Assembly (NCBI GenBank): GCA_030427365.1
Contig: JAUHWW010000007.1
Span: forward strand, 1 to 39,546
Length of the DNA: 39,546 bases
From: a bacterium
Lineage (GTDB): Bacteria > Patescibacteriota > Saccharimonadia > Saccharimonadales > SZUA-47
Direction: 5' to 3'
The number at the start of each line of letters is the position of its first letter. Positions within the stretch are counted from its first letter, which is position 1. Under the pieces are notes generated by a model that searched no databases, was not told the DNA's origin, and worked only from the letters and a program-made list of their open reading frames with translations. A program made the translations under genes and the position numbers. Shown piece after piece: positions 1 to 7,342 of the stretch.

Positions 1-50
1 GAGTTTAGGTAGTATGTAACACCCTTTGAGTTTGTGTGCTTGTAAGCCAT
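1..50 (-). CDS. partial small conserved-looking protein, N-terminus only
   Basis: A minus-strand frame starts at the ATG at 50 and runs off the left edge of the window. The 16 visible residues begin MAYKHTNSKGVTYYLN. This resembles, from memory, the start of small CPR proteins with a K.TNSKG..YYL opening, but I cannot name a family. A possible -10 (TACTAT on the minus strand) lies about 30 nt upstream, with a purine-rich GAGGTGAAAGGGG stretch between. Only the start is visible, so function and length are unknown. Confidence 0.45.
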   Translation of the reverse strand, partial: MAYKHTNSKGVTYYLN

Positions 51-143
51 AGCTTAGTAGCCCCTTTCACCTCTTACTTGATAGTAACCTCACCATACTC
101 TGCCCGGATAACACTTGTCAAGCTGTTAGCACGGTTTTCTATA

Positions 144-161
144 ACAGATAATCATATCTGT
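144..161. repeat. perfect 7-bp inverted repeat in the first intergenic region
   Basis: ACAGATA and TATCTGT are separated by ATCA. The repeat lies between the partial minus-strand gene at the left edge and the plus-strand gene at 303. It could be a regulator site for either promoter or a small hairpin. No U-run follows, so it is not a terminator. I see nothing else convincing in 51-302. Confidence 0.35.
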
Positions 162-302
162 AAGCCGAAAGTTGTGAACAATAACAGAGAAAATCGCTTG
201 CGAAAATCACGGATATTGATTACACTTGTGCTTATTACAAGGTAACAACAACTCAGGGTTTACTTCGTGAGAGTAGACCGTGAACAGAAGGATAGGTGGG
301 AA

Positions 303-995
303 ATGGACTTTTCGAACCGCGACAATCGACCAGGTCAGGCAGCTGCCCCGCAGCAAAATACTATGCCGGCTTCAAATGATCGACCAGCTGCAAAGCGTGG
401 CATGAACATGAAAGGTGGCATGTTCGGCAAACTAGGGCCTATTGTCATGCTCTTTAGTGTTGCAATTATTGCTGCTGCACTCATTATTGCATTAGTACTA
501 AATAACGGAGATGATGACAGCAATAACCTGGAATCCAAGCTCATTAACCGTGATCAGTACCAGGCCGTCTTCCTTGATAGCCAAGATGGGCAAGTCTATT
601 TCGGTAAAATGGCTGTCTACAATAATGATCTCTACATACTGAGCGACATTTTCTACGTACGTGTCGAAAACCCGATTCAGCCACAAGGAACTGAAGCACA
701 GCAGCCAAATATTAGCCTCGCGAAGCTTGGTAACGAGCTACATGGCCCTGAAGACGTCATGTTCATCGCAAGAGACAAAGTACTTTACTGGGAGAACCTA
801 AAAGATGATGGTCAAGTCGTCACTGCTATAACGAACTTCAAGGCAAACGGTAGCCAGACACCTACGCCAGCTCCACAGCAACAAACCGAAGATGAGACTG
901 ATGCTGATTCAGGTGCTGCGGGTACACAGCCAGAAGGCACACCGGCTCAGAACGACACTCCAACAGAAACAGAAACACCTACAACAACTCCGTAA
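303..995 (+). CDS. single-pass membrane protein with extracytoplasmic domain and Pro/Thr-rich tail
   Basis: A 230-residue protein of unknown function. Residues 1-45 are polar and rich in Pro, Gln and Asn. A single hydrophobic segment (about 46-68, LGPIVMLFSVAIIAAALI) anchors it. A compact domain of about 100 residues follows with a QVYFGKM...YILSDIFYV core, a pattern I associate with small exported CPR proteins. The last 45 residues are a Thr/Pro/Glu/Asp-rich linker. I chose the ATG at 303 because AAGGA lies 10 nt upstream; an in-frame GTG at 267 would add 12 residues with no better ribosome site. It ends at a strong bidirectional terminator. The membrane topology is firm; the function is not. 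Confidence 0.8.
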   Translation: MDFSNRDNRPGQAAAPQQNTMPASNDRPAAKRGMNMKGGMFGKLGPIVMLFSVAIIAAALIIALVLNNGDDDSNNLESKLINRDQYQAVFLDSQDGQVYFGKMAVYNNDLYILSDIFYVRVENPIQPQGTEAQQPNISLAKLGNELHGPEDVMFIARDKVLYWENLKDDGQVVTAITNFKANGSQTPTPAPQQQTEDETDADSGAAGTQPEGTPAQNDTPTETETPTTTP

Positions 996-1016
996 CCCAC
1001 GGGGTAACTAGAGTTA

Positions 1017-1049
1017 GAAAAACACCTCCTGACGTGGGAGGTGTTTTTT
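1017..1049. terminator. bidirectional intrinsic terminator between convergent genes
   Basis: AACACCTCC (1021-1029) pairs with GGAGGTGTT (1037-1045). Flanking A and T runs extend the stem and provide a U-tract in both directions. It serves the plus-strand gene ending at 995 and the minus-strand gene whose stop is at 1048-1050. Confidence 0.9.
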
Positions 1050-1662
1050 ATTGGCCTAAACGAATTGTCCGCTTGACGTACCAGTGATGAAGCCCATTGT
1101 AGAGAGCAAGTATCCCAAAAATAATCGCGGCAATAAGGCTAAAGCCAGCGAGATCTGGAGACCAGCGAGGGGCCACATAATTGAACTTATAAAACGATTC
1201 ATCAATCTCTTGCTCAGAGGTACCATTGGCTTCGATATATTCACCATTACACTGAGCTCTTGCTTGAATCTGCCCAGGTCCAAACTGTGCTGCACAAACG
1301 CGATCGGCGTCTAGTCGCACTGCTTCGTTCACCTTCGTCACTCTCGCCTTTTCAGCCTCAACCAAACGTTGGTAGGTTCCATTTAGCTGTATCGGCGGAT
1401 AGATGCCGTTCGGACCCCCTAGTTCGGTGTTCATATGCGAATATATATAATCACGCAGGTCGGTAAGCGCCTCCTCGACATCACCGCCCGCTGCATCAAC
1501 CGCCACCAGGCGATCAAAACGTTCAACAGCACCGTTGCTATTGCCTATCAGCCCGACAACAAATAATGCCAGAGAGACTAGCGTTAATCCTGAAAAAACC
1601 ACCGTTTTCAGCACTGCTCGTTGATCGACACGCTTCAAAGTAGAGACTTTTTTGTTTGCCAT
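1048..1662 (-). CDS. double-pass membrane protein with extracytoplasmic domain
   Basis: A 204-residue protein of unknown function. After a short basic N-terminus, a hydrophobic segment at about 20-42 leads to an outside domain of about 125 residues. This contains a conserved-looking LRDYIYSHMNTELGGPNGI stretch followed by PPIQL, and two cysteines. A second membrane segment lies at about 172-193, with a basic end. The outside region looks helical and could be a sensor or a structural module; I recognise no named domain. A TATAAT box ends 6 nt before the ATG, so the transcript is predicted to be leaderless. That box overlaps the stop codon of the upstream MFS gene. Confidence 0.8.
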   Translation of the reverse strand: MANKKVSTLKRVDQRAVLKTVVFSGLTLVSLALFVVGLIGNSNGAVERFDRLVAVDAAGGDVEEALTDLRDYIYSHMNTELGGPNGIYPPIQLNGTYQRLVEAEKARVTKVNEAVRLDADRVCAAQFGPGQIQARAQCNGEYIEANGTSEQEIDESFYKFNYVAPRWSPDLAGFSLIAAIIFGILALYNGLHHWYVKRTIRLGQ

Positions 1663-1668
1663 AACCGT

Positions 1669-1674
1669 ATTATA
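1669..1674 (-). promoter_or_regulatory. -10 box for a leaderless transcript of the gene at 1662
   Basis: The minus strand reads gggTATAATacggttATG: a consensus -10 and a 6-nt gap to the start codon. The AAAACGGGTA context is shared with the -10 region of the Mur ligase gene at 2927. Confidence 0.65.
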
Positions 1675-2878
1675 CCCGTTTTAATGCTGGGAAGCGCTGC
1701 GTCAACATCAACAGCCCGACTAACCCGACGATAATAAAACTATAGCGCAGGGTTGTCTCTGCAGCAGTGAAGTACATCGCAAAACCGAGCGCGAAACAAT
1801 ACGCACTCTTTGCAAGCCCAGTTATCATCTCAGCCCAAACAAGATAGACGATTCGATACCCCTCTTCACTATCGGCCGCATCATAAAACCCTTTAATAAT
1901 TGGCATGCGATAACCTAGTGCTATCGGCTCACCAAGCACACTCGCAGCAAGTGCGCCACCAAAATTATTGATACCTGCACGAATTGCATTCAACAGAACC
2001 TGCATGCCTGTGCCGTAGTGAAGGAGCGCACCGCCCTTCTTGCTATCAATGAACTTTCCGAACATTTTAGCGCTCACGATAGACACGCCAAGTGACAAGC
2101 CGATAATAAAGCCGATCTTGGCATACGCTCCTTCGCTAAAGACAACCACCCCCAGGAAAAATGGCCACCAAAGACCATTTGCAACATTAACAATGTTAAA
2201 TGAACTCAGTGATATAAAGTCCCGAGTATGCTTACGAAGCGGAAAGCCCTTGAACGTTATTTTCTGATGCACTTTCACCGGTTCATTAGTCATAAATAGT
2301 GGGATAAGAGAGGCAAGGAACACAGCTATCGCAAACACGAGCGTATATTCGGGGGCAAAAACCGTTGCGATCACGCCGCCAACTATCGGCCCCAGCGCAC
2401 TCCCTAGACGCTCAAACGTAAATAGCCAGCCAAGCTCTTTACCTCCGTGATCTTGATGCTTGATCTTCGAGAAATCAGTGTTGTATGCCACAAAAAATAA
2501 TCCGTTTGCAAGTGTGTAGAAAATCGCAATAATCATCAGCGGCCAGCCAACTGTTTCATACGAGATAAGTAGCCCGAGGAAGGCGATGAAAAGCAAATTG
2601 CTAACCGCAATCGAATGTTTAGGACCAATGCGCGCAATAATATAGCCGGCAATGTAAGAAACAGGTACTCGCAGCAAGAAGAATACACCGAAGAAAAAGA
2701 AGATTGTTTGTACATCTACTCCTTTGTCGTAGAGGAACACCGGCACAAAGATGCCCACGAGGCTAAACGCCAGCGAGCGCATACTCATACTAGTGTAGAT
2801 TTCGGCAAGTTCATCAAACTGTACTGACCGCCACGGATGACGATGAGAAATGAAGCTATGGATAATTTTTTTCAGCAT
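1670..2878 (-). CDS. MFS transporter
   Basis: A 402-residue polytopic protein with about 12 hydrophobic segments and the layout of the major facilitator superfamily. After an amphipathic N-terminus, helices begin near residue 30. A short basic loop (ARIGPKHS) between helices 2 and 3 resembles the family's GxxxDRxGrr loop in degenerate form. Glycine-rich helix 5 (GSALGPIVGGVIATVF) fits motif C of proton-coupled exporters. The central cytoplasmic loop lies near 200-215. The substrate cannot be told from sequence. It is transcribed towards the membrane protein at 1662 and divergently from the Mur ligase gene. No clear Shine-Dalgarno precedes the ATG. Confidence 0.85.
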   Translation of the reverse strand: MLKKIIHSFISHRHPWRSVQFDELAEIYTSMSMRSLAFSLVGIFVPVFLYDKGVDVQTIFFFFGVFFLLRVPVSYIAGYIIARIGPKHSIAVSNLLFIAFLGLLISYETVGWPLMIIAIFYTLANGLFFVAYNTDFSKIKHQDHGGKELGWLFTFERLGSALGPIVGGVIATVFAPEYTLVFAIAVFLASLIPLFMTNEPVKVHQKITFKGFPLRKHTRDFISLSSFNIVNVANGLWWPFFLGVVVFSEGAYAKIGFIIGLSLGVSIVSAKMFGKFIDSKKGGALLHYGTGMQVLLNAIRAGINNFGGALAASVLGEPIALGYRMPIIKGFYDAADSEEGYRIVYLVWAEMITGLAKSAYCFALGFAMYFTAAETTLRYSFIIVGLVGLLMLTQRFPALKRV

Positions 2879-2926
2879 ATTTGTGTTCGTTTGCTAGCTA
2901 CACTGTAACTCATTAGCGAAAACGGG

Positions 2927-2932
2927 TAAACT
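2927..2932 (+). promoter_or_regulatory. -10 box for a leaderless transcript of the Mur ligase gene
   Basis: TAAACT is followed by exactly 6 nt and the ATG at 2939. Transcription would start at or next to that codon. This favours 2939 over an ATG 6 nt earlier, which would lie upstream of the predicted transcript start. Confidence 0.6.
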
Positions 2933-2938
2933 ATGACT

Positions 2939-4228
2939 ATGCGAGTTTACTTTAGTGGAATAGGTGGGGCCGGTATTTCACCGCTAGCTTTGATTGCCCA
3001 TCAAGCGGGCTACGACGTAGCTGGATCTGATATGCAGGATAGTTCCTATGTTGCGAATTTACGCTCAAAAGGCATCCAGAATATTGTTATAGGACAATCG
3101 CGAGAAACAATTGCAGAGATCCACGAGCAACAACCGATTGACTGGTTGGTGCATTCCTCGGCAGTTCGAGAAGATAGCCCAGGCTACGCAGAAATAGCGT
3201 TTGCAAACGAAAACGGCATCAAGACAAGCAAACGCGATGAATTCATTAATAAACTGCTGCAAGACACTGGGCAAAAGATGATCGCTATTGCTGGCACGCA
3301 TGGCAAAACTACCACGACCGCCATGATGATATGGCTGTTTCGCGAGCTTGGTTTGCCACTTTCCTACTCACTCGGCGCGAAATTGTCATTTGGTGGCATC
3401 GGACAGTTTGATAAAGAAGCGACGTATTTTATCTACGAAGCCGATGAATACGACCGAAATTTTTTGAGTTTCTCGCCTGCTCTCAGCTTGATTACCGGTA
3501 TTGCTTATGATCACCCAGACATTTATCCAAATGAGGAAGACTACAATCAGGCATTTCGCGATTTCTTGGCGCAGTCTGACAGAGCCTACATCTGGGAGAA
3601 CGACGCTGACAAACTCGGCGTTACCACCACGGATAAAATTGGCGTGTTACGCAAAGAAGATTACGAAGGGTTTGCTGAAAGTCTTGTTGGCAGCGTGAAC
3701 CGTGAAAATGCGCGACTCGTCATGCAGGGCATGCAAAGTCTTGATGATAGTTTAGATATGACCAAACTCTCAGATATCATGGACCAATTCCCTGGTGTTT
3801 CGCGCCGCTTTGAGAAAATCGCTGAGAATATATACACCGATTACGCGCACACACCCGAGAAAATCATGGGCGCGATACAGCTAACACGCGAAATTTCCGA
3901 CAAAGTCGTTGTCGTATATGAAGGTTTGCACAACACGCGGCAGCACTTTATAAAAGAACAATTAGCCACTATGTTCGGCGGTGCCGAGCAGGTTATCGTT
4001 GTACCAAGCTACCGCGCCCGTGAAGATGAATCTCTCGAAGACCTCACGCCCGAAAAACTTTGCCACTTGATCAAAACGCCAGAAAACTGCCGGCCGGCCG
4101 AGCTGAACGACGAACTAAAGGATGCTCTCGCCGAGCTAAGCAAACAAAACCTCATTCTCTGTCTTAGCGCTGGCAGCGGCGGCAGCCTAGACGAATGGCT
4201 GAGAGCCAACTTTGTTGATAGTAATTAG
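2939..4228 (+). CDS. murC: Mur ligase, UDP-N-acetylmuramate--alanine ligase type (MurC/Mpl)
   Basis: A cytoplasmic ATP-dependent amide ligase of peptidoglycan synthesis or recycling, 429 residues. The N-terminal Rossmann domain opens with SGIGGAGISPLALI and ends its second strand in GSD, as in MurC and Mpl. The P-loop AGTHGKTTTTAMMIW lies near residue 117. The central domain has the metal/carbamate-region signature YDHPDIYP. The C-terminal domain begins at DYAHTPEKI, the Mur ligase DYAH motif. The N-terminus fits MurC, but Mpl, which recycles muropeptides, cannot be excluded because both share this architecture. No other mur gene is nearby. In an epibiont this enzyme could act on host-derived precursors (inference). 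Confidence 0.8.
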   Translation: MRVYFSGIGGAGISPLALIAHQAGYDVAGSDMQDSSYVANLRSKGIQNIVIGQSRETIAEIHEQQPIDWLVHSSAVREDSPGYAEIAFANENGIKTSKRDEFINKLLQDTGQKMIAIAGTHGKTTTTAMMIWLFRELGLPLSYSLGAKLSFGGIGQFDKEATYFIYEADEYDRNFLSFSPALSLITGIAYDHPDIYPNEEDYNQAFRDFLAQSDRAYIWENDADKLGVTTTDKIGVLRKEDYEGFAESLVGSVNRENARLVMQGMQSLDDSLDMTKLSDIMDQFPGVSRRFEKIAENIYTDYAHTPEKIMGAIQLTREISDKVVVVYEGLHNTRQHFIKEQLATMFGGAEQVIVVPSYRAREDESLEDLTPEKLCHLIKTPENCRPAELNDELKDALAELSKQNLILCLSAGSGGSLDEWLRANFVDSN

Positions 4229-4271
4229 CAAGATCGTAATAGGTGTTTAGCCAAGGCTCCCGAAAAGTTCA

Positions 4272-4293
4272 AAAGCAGATTTAAATCTGCTTT
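4272..4293. terminator. 22-nt perfect palindrome acting as bidirectional terminator
   Basis: The two 11-nt arms (AAAGCAGATTT and its complement) are directly abutted and followed by T-rich sequence on both strands. It lies between the convergent Mur ligase and pterin dehydratase genes. Confidence 0.7.
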
Positions 4294-4296
4294 ATA

Positions 4297-4557
4297 TCAG
4301 ACTTCGTCTATTTTTGCTGCTAGTTCGTGGTCTTTAACAGTGACCTTATGCTCGCTATGGGTTGTGAGCCAGATTTCTGCATAGCCCCAACCAAAATTAA
4401 TATCGGGATGATGGTTGGCTTTTTCTGCAAGTTCACCGACCTTGTTCACAAAGTCTAAAGCACTCGAAAAATCTTTAAACGTAAACCGCTTTTTCAGTGC
4501 CCTCTGCTCACGCTCATCTGGCCAGTAGTCCACCTCTTCCCACTTACTTGTAGCCAT
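4297..4557 (-). CDS. pterin-4a-carbinolamine dehydratase family protein
   Basis: An 86-residue protein matching the PCD/DCoH fold. The active-site signature HHPDINFGWGYAEIWLTTH carries paired histidines and the later Thr-His, and the family's C-terminal VKDHELAAKID follows. Known members dehydrate 4a-hydroxy-tetrahydropterins or serve as dimerisation cofactors. The ATG at 4557 sits inside the end of the NUDIX gene (11-nt overlap); a TTG 6 nt earlier is less likely. It is the last gene of a MazG-NUDIX-PCD operon, so a clean-up role for damaged nucleotides or pterins is a reasonable inference. No phenylalanine hydroxylase gene is visible. Confidence 0.85.
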   Translation of the reverse strand: MATSKWEEVDYWPDEREQRALKKRFTFKDFSSALDFVNKVGELAEKANHHPDINFGWGYAEIWLTTHSEHKVTVKDHELAAKIDEV

Positions 4558-5005
4558 ACTCAAGATACTTCTTTCCTTCTGCCCACGCTTCTAGTGTCGC
4601 TTTAACGGCTGGGATTGTGTTGTCCGGTAATTCATCAACCGCAAACCATGCAACTTCATCATGCATATGCGGCTCCGCGTTATGCACCTCACCCTGGTAA
4701 TTATTTACTTCGAAATACACATCGACCCATTCCATGTTTTCTTTATCGTTATTTTCTTCCACTGAATAGCGATGCACGGTGATAGCGTGCTCTAGGTCTT
4801 CAATCGCAACATCAATACCGATTTCTTCCTTCGCTTCTCGAACGGCGGCTGCGGAGAAAGATTCAGCGTGCTCGACCTTCCCAGAGGGCATACCATAATG
4901 TCCATTCATCCACTTGGTATTTGAGCGGAGGACTAAAGCGATTTTACCTTCTTCATTCCTCACAATCACAAAACTCGCAATGTGCGGATGCTGCGTGTCA
5001 TACAT
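4544..5005 (-). CDS. NUDIX hydrolase
   Basis: A 153-residue protein with a complete Nudix box at residues 42-64: G(x5)E(x7)REAKEEIGI, including the metal-binding REx2EE glutamates. The N-terminal HIASFVIVRNEEGKIALVLRS is the usual first strand pair of MutT-like enzymes that cleave nucleoside diphosphate derivatives. The substrate is unknown. Its ATG overlaps the stop of the MazG-like gene as TAATG, so translation is probably coupled. Two pyrophosphohydrolases in one operon point to nucleotide-pool sanitation. Confidence 0.9.
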   Translation of the reverse strand: MYDTQHPHIASFVIVRNEEGKIALVLRSNTKWMNGHYGMPSGKVEHAESFSAAAVREAKEEIGIDVAIEDLEHAITVHRYSVEENNDKENMEWVDVYFEVNNYQGEVHNAEPHMHDEVAWFAVDELPDNTIPAVKATLEAWAEGKKYLEYGYK

Positions 5006-5349
5006 TAGCGATTATCTCCTGATCCCTGCAGTTTGCCGCGCTTTTGGCGACTCGCTAATTTCTCGATGTTGAAGTCAGCAATGTCTTGCAATTCTATGTC
5101 TAGATATGCGGCGACTGTCGCGATATACCACAGCACGTCGCCAAGCTCCTTTTTCATATCCGCGACTTGCTCCTCAGTCATGTGGCCGTCGTTGTCACGA
5201 TAAATCTTCTTAAACTTTTCTGCTATCTCACCCGTCTCACCGATCAGTCCGAGGAGTTTTGTATAAAACGCCCGAGAGTCCACCGAACGCTCTGCCCCTG
5301 CGTCGGTTTCTGTCGATAAAGCCCTCTTCTGATACTCGTTAAACGTCAT
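5005..5349 (-). CDS. MazG-like nucleotide pyrophosphohydrolase
   Basis: A 114-residue all-alpha NTP pyrophosphatase. The metal-binding pattern is visible as LIGETGEIAEKFKK near residues 34-47 and KKELGDVLWYIATVAAYLDI near 65-85, the ExxE...ExxD arrangement of single-domain MazG/dUTPase-like proteins. It would hydrolyse non-canonical or excess NTPs to NMPs. It heads the operon. Its start is set by a strong AGGAGG 7 nt upstream of the ATG, unlike the leaderless gene on the opposite side of the same promoter. Confidence 0.88.
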   Translation of the reverse strand: MTFNEYQKRALSTETDAGAERSVDSRAFYTKLLGLIGETGEIAEKFKKIYRDNDGHMTEEQVADMKKELGDVLWYIATVAAYLDIELQDIADFNIEKLASRQKRGKLQGSGDNR

Positions 5350-5373
5350 ACTTTTACCTCCTCTTTCCTATCT

Positions 5374-5381
5374 AGTATACT
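5374..5381. promoter_or_regulatory. symmetric divergent promoter sharing a palindromic -10
   Basis: AGTATACT is its own reverse complement, so it provides TATACT on both strands. Rightward, TATACT (5376-5381) ends 7 nt before the MscS ATG at 5389, predicting a leaderless mRNA. Leftward, TATACT has TTGATT 16 nt upstream (plus-strand AATCAA 5396-5401) and leads to the MazG-like gene with an AGGAGG ribosome site. The two promoters should be mutually exclusive. Confidence 0.6.
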
Positions 5382-5388
5382 GGTGACC

Positions 5389-6300
5389 ATGCTTGAATCA
5401 ATCACTACTTTTCTGAGGGACGAGCTGCTCCCGGGTCTTGGTAACTTTACCAAAGAACACGGTGTACAGATACTCATTATTATTGGACTTACCTACATCG
5501 CACGTAAATTCGCGATGGCTTTCGTTGCAAAAGTTATCCGCAAGGCTATTGTTAGTGAAAAGTTCGCAACAGCACATGACGAGCGTCAGCGTGAGGACAC
5601 ACTCATCGGTATTACCAAAACGCCAATTCGCGTGGCTCTTTGGGGTATAGCCGGCATGTTACTTTTATCAGAGTTTGGCGTTAATACGGCGCCAATTATT
5701 GCCGGTGCAAGCATTGTTGGTGTTGCGCTTGGGTTCGGCGCGCAATCTCTCGTTAAAGACATGATCAGTGGAATTTTTATGCTGCTTGAGAATCAGTACC
5801 GCGTCGGAGACGTTGTCGAGCTTAACCAGACCGTTTCTGGCACTGTAGAAGCTTTCACCCTGCGTGAGACAATCTTGCGTGACCTCGACGGTATGGTGCA
5901 TCACGTTCCAAATGGTGAGATTACAATCGCCACCAACATGACGATGGACTTCGCGAACGTGAATCTTGATATTGGCGTGGGCTATGACGACGATATCGAG
6001 AAGGTAGAGAAAGTCGTGAATGAGGTGGGCAAAAAGCTTGCTGAAGACGAAAACTGGCAGGATGACATCCTTGAAGCCCCTCAATTCCTGCGAATAAATG
6101 AATTCGGTGATTCAGCCGTCATCATCAAGATTATCGGTAAAACAAAGCCGATGAAACAATGGGGCGTCACCGGAGAATTGCGCAAGCGCCTAAAGATTGC
6201 GTTCGATAAAGAAGGCATCGAAATTCCATTCCCACAAACCGTCATGCGAAGCGTCACCGAGCCAAAAAAACCGTCCAAGAAATCTACTTCGAAAAAGTAA
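5389..6300 (+). CDS. mscS: small-conductance mechanosensitive channel (MscS family)
   Basis: A 303-residue inner-membrane channel that opens under membrane tension to release solutes. Helices lie near residues 25-45 and 80-95. The pore helix AGASIVGVALGFGAQSLVKD near 100-125 carries the Gly/Ala packing pattern of MscS TM3. The beta domain (DVVELNQTVSGTVEAFTLRETILRDLDGMVHHVPNG) and the alpha/beta cytoplasmic cage follow. The C-terminus is a Lys/Ser tail. The ATG at 5389 follows a TATACT box by 7 nt. The 3' end overlaps the convergent fni gene by 17 nt. Confidence 0.93.
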   Translation: MLESITTFLRDELLPGLGNFTKEHGVQILIIIGLTYIARKFAMAFVAKVIRKAIVSEKFATAHDERQREDTLIGITKTPIRVALWGIAGMLLLSEFGVNTAPIIAGASIVGVALGFGAQSLVKDMISGIFMLLENQYRVGDVVELNQTVSGTVEAFTLRETILRDLDGMVHHVPNGEITIATNMTMDFANVNLDIGVGYDDDIEKVEKVVNEVGKKLAEDENWQDDILEAPQFLRINEFGDSAVIIKIIGKTKPMKQWGVTGELRKRLKIAFDKEGIEIPFPQTVMRSVTEPKKPSKKSTSKK

Positions 6301-7342
6301 CGCCTTTGAGTTGTTGAATACTATCGATATTTTGCAGTCCCATTGAGAACATAGCGATTCTTAAGCCCATTTTCCAGTTTTCTATCGTTTCAATAATTCG
6401 TTCGGGCGAGTCATCCATAGCAGCTTCAAGAAAAGGGACCGCGGCAGAAAACAAATCAGCGCCCAATAGCAGTGACTTGAGCCCGTCAACAGGTCCTCTT
6501 ATGCCTCCACTTGCTATTATAAGACCATCCTTATTAGTCTCATTTCTAGCTTTTGCTGACTGTTTAACAGACTCGTCTGTATCGATGCCGCAGTCTTTAA
6601 ACCATTCTGCAAATTTTTCGTTTCTAGCTCTTTCGGCCTCAACCCAAGCATAAGACGTTCCTCCTACTCCCGCAGTATCAACTCCAGCAACGCCTACTTC
6701 ATAAAGCCGTTTAGCAACATCATAAGAAATACCGTGACCTACTTCCTTAACAAACACCGGAACTGAAAGCTTAGAAGTAAGAGTAGCGATTTTACTAAGT
6801 AAATCTTCAAAGTTCGTGTCACCACCTGGCTGCAGCGCTTCTTGCAAAGGGTTAAGATGCAAATAGATTGCATCCGCTCGAATCATGTCGACAATGTATT
6901 GGTAACTTTCAACTGTATGACCATAATTCAGCTGTACCGCACCCATATTTGCGGCAATAAAAGCATTCGGTGCATATTTCCTCACCAGCTCAAAGGTTTC
7001 TTTTGCGTCTTCCTTCTCAATGCCTATCCTTTGGCTACCTACCCCCATCGCAACGCCACATTTTTCAGCTGCTTTCGCTAAGTTGGTATTTATCTTTCGA
7101 CCATGCTCAGAACCACCAGTCATTGAAGCTATCATTAGCGGAGACTGCAGTGCTTTTCCAAAAATTTTTAGCGATGTATCAACATCATCTAGGGCGATCT
7201 CTGGAAGCGCGTTGTACGGTAGACGATACTTTGAAAATACAGATGCGTCCGCCTGAGATCTTTCATCAAGACACAGTCTTATATGATCACCTTTACGCTT
7301 AGCTATACCTTCTAAGTTTTCGCTTTTCTTTTTATGCGGCAT
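6284..7342 (-). CDS. fni: type 2 isopentenyl-diphosphate delta-isomerase
   Basis: A 352-residue FMN enzyme interconverting IPP and DMAPP. Hallmarks are RKGDHIRLCL at the N-terminus, MIASMTGGSEHG (FMN/substrate loop), MGVGSQRIG, ANMGAVQLNYG, the LHLNPLQEALQPGGDTNF segment with the catalytic-region NxLQE pattern, KEVGHGIS, GVGGTSYAWVE and IASGGIRGPVDGLKSLLLGA (phosphate loop). Length matches the family. The start overlaps the end of the ispH-like gene by 11 nt, so the two are co-translated. No mevalonate or other MEP pathway gene is visible here, so the source of IPP is open. Confidence 0.95.
   Translation of the reverse strand: MPHKKKSENLEGIAKRKGDHIRLCLDERSQADASVFSKYRLPYNALPEIALDDVDTSLKIFGKALQSPLMIASMTGGSEHGRKINTNLAKAAEKCGVAMGVGSQRIGIEKEDAKETFELVRKYAPNAFIAANMGAVQLNYGHTVESYQYIVDMIRADAIYLHLNPLQEALQPGGDTNFEDLLSKIATLTSKLSVPVFVKEVGHGISYDVAKRLYEVGVAGVDTAGVGGTSYAWVEAERARNEKFAEWFKDCGIDTDESVKQSAKARNETNKDGLIIASGGIRGPVDGLKSLLLGADLFSAAVPFLEAAMDDSPERIIETIENWKMGLRIAMFSMGLQNIDSIQQLKGVTFSK

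Noticed and set aside
36-245. Plus-strand 69-codon frame in the first intergenic region
   Set aside because: No ribosome site, odd composition, and it overlaps the probable start of a minus-strand gene at 50 and a hairpin.
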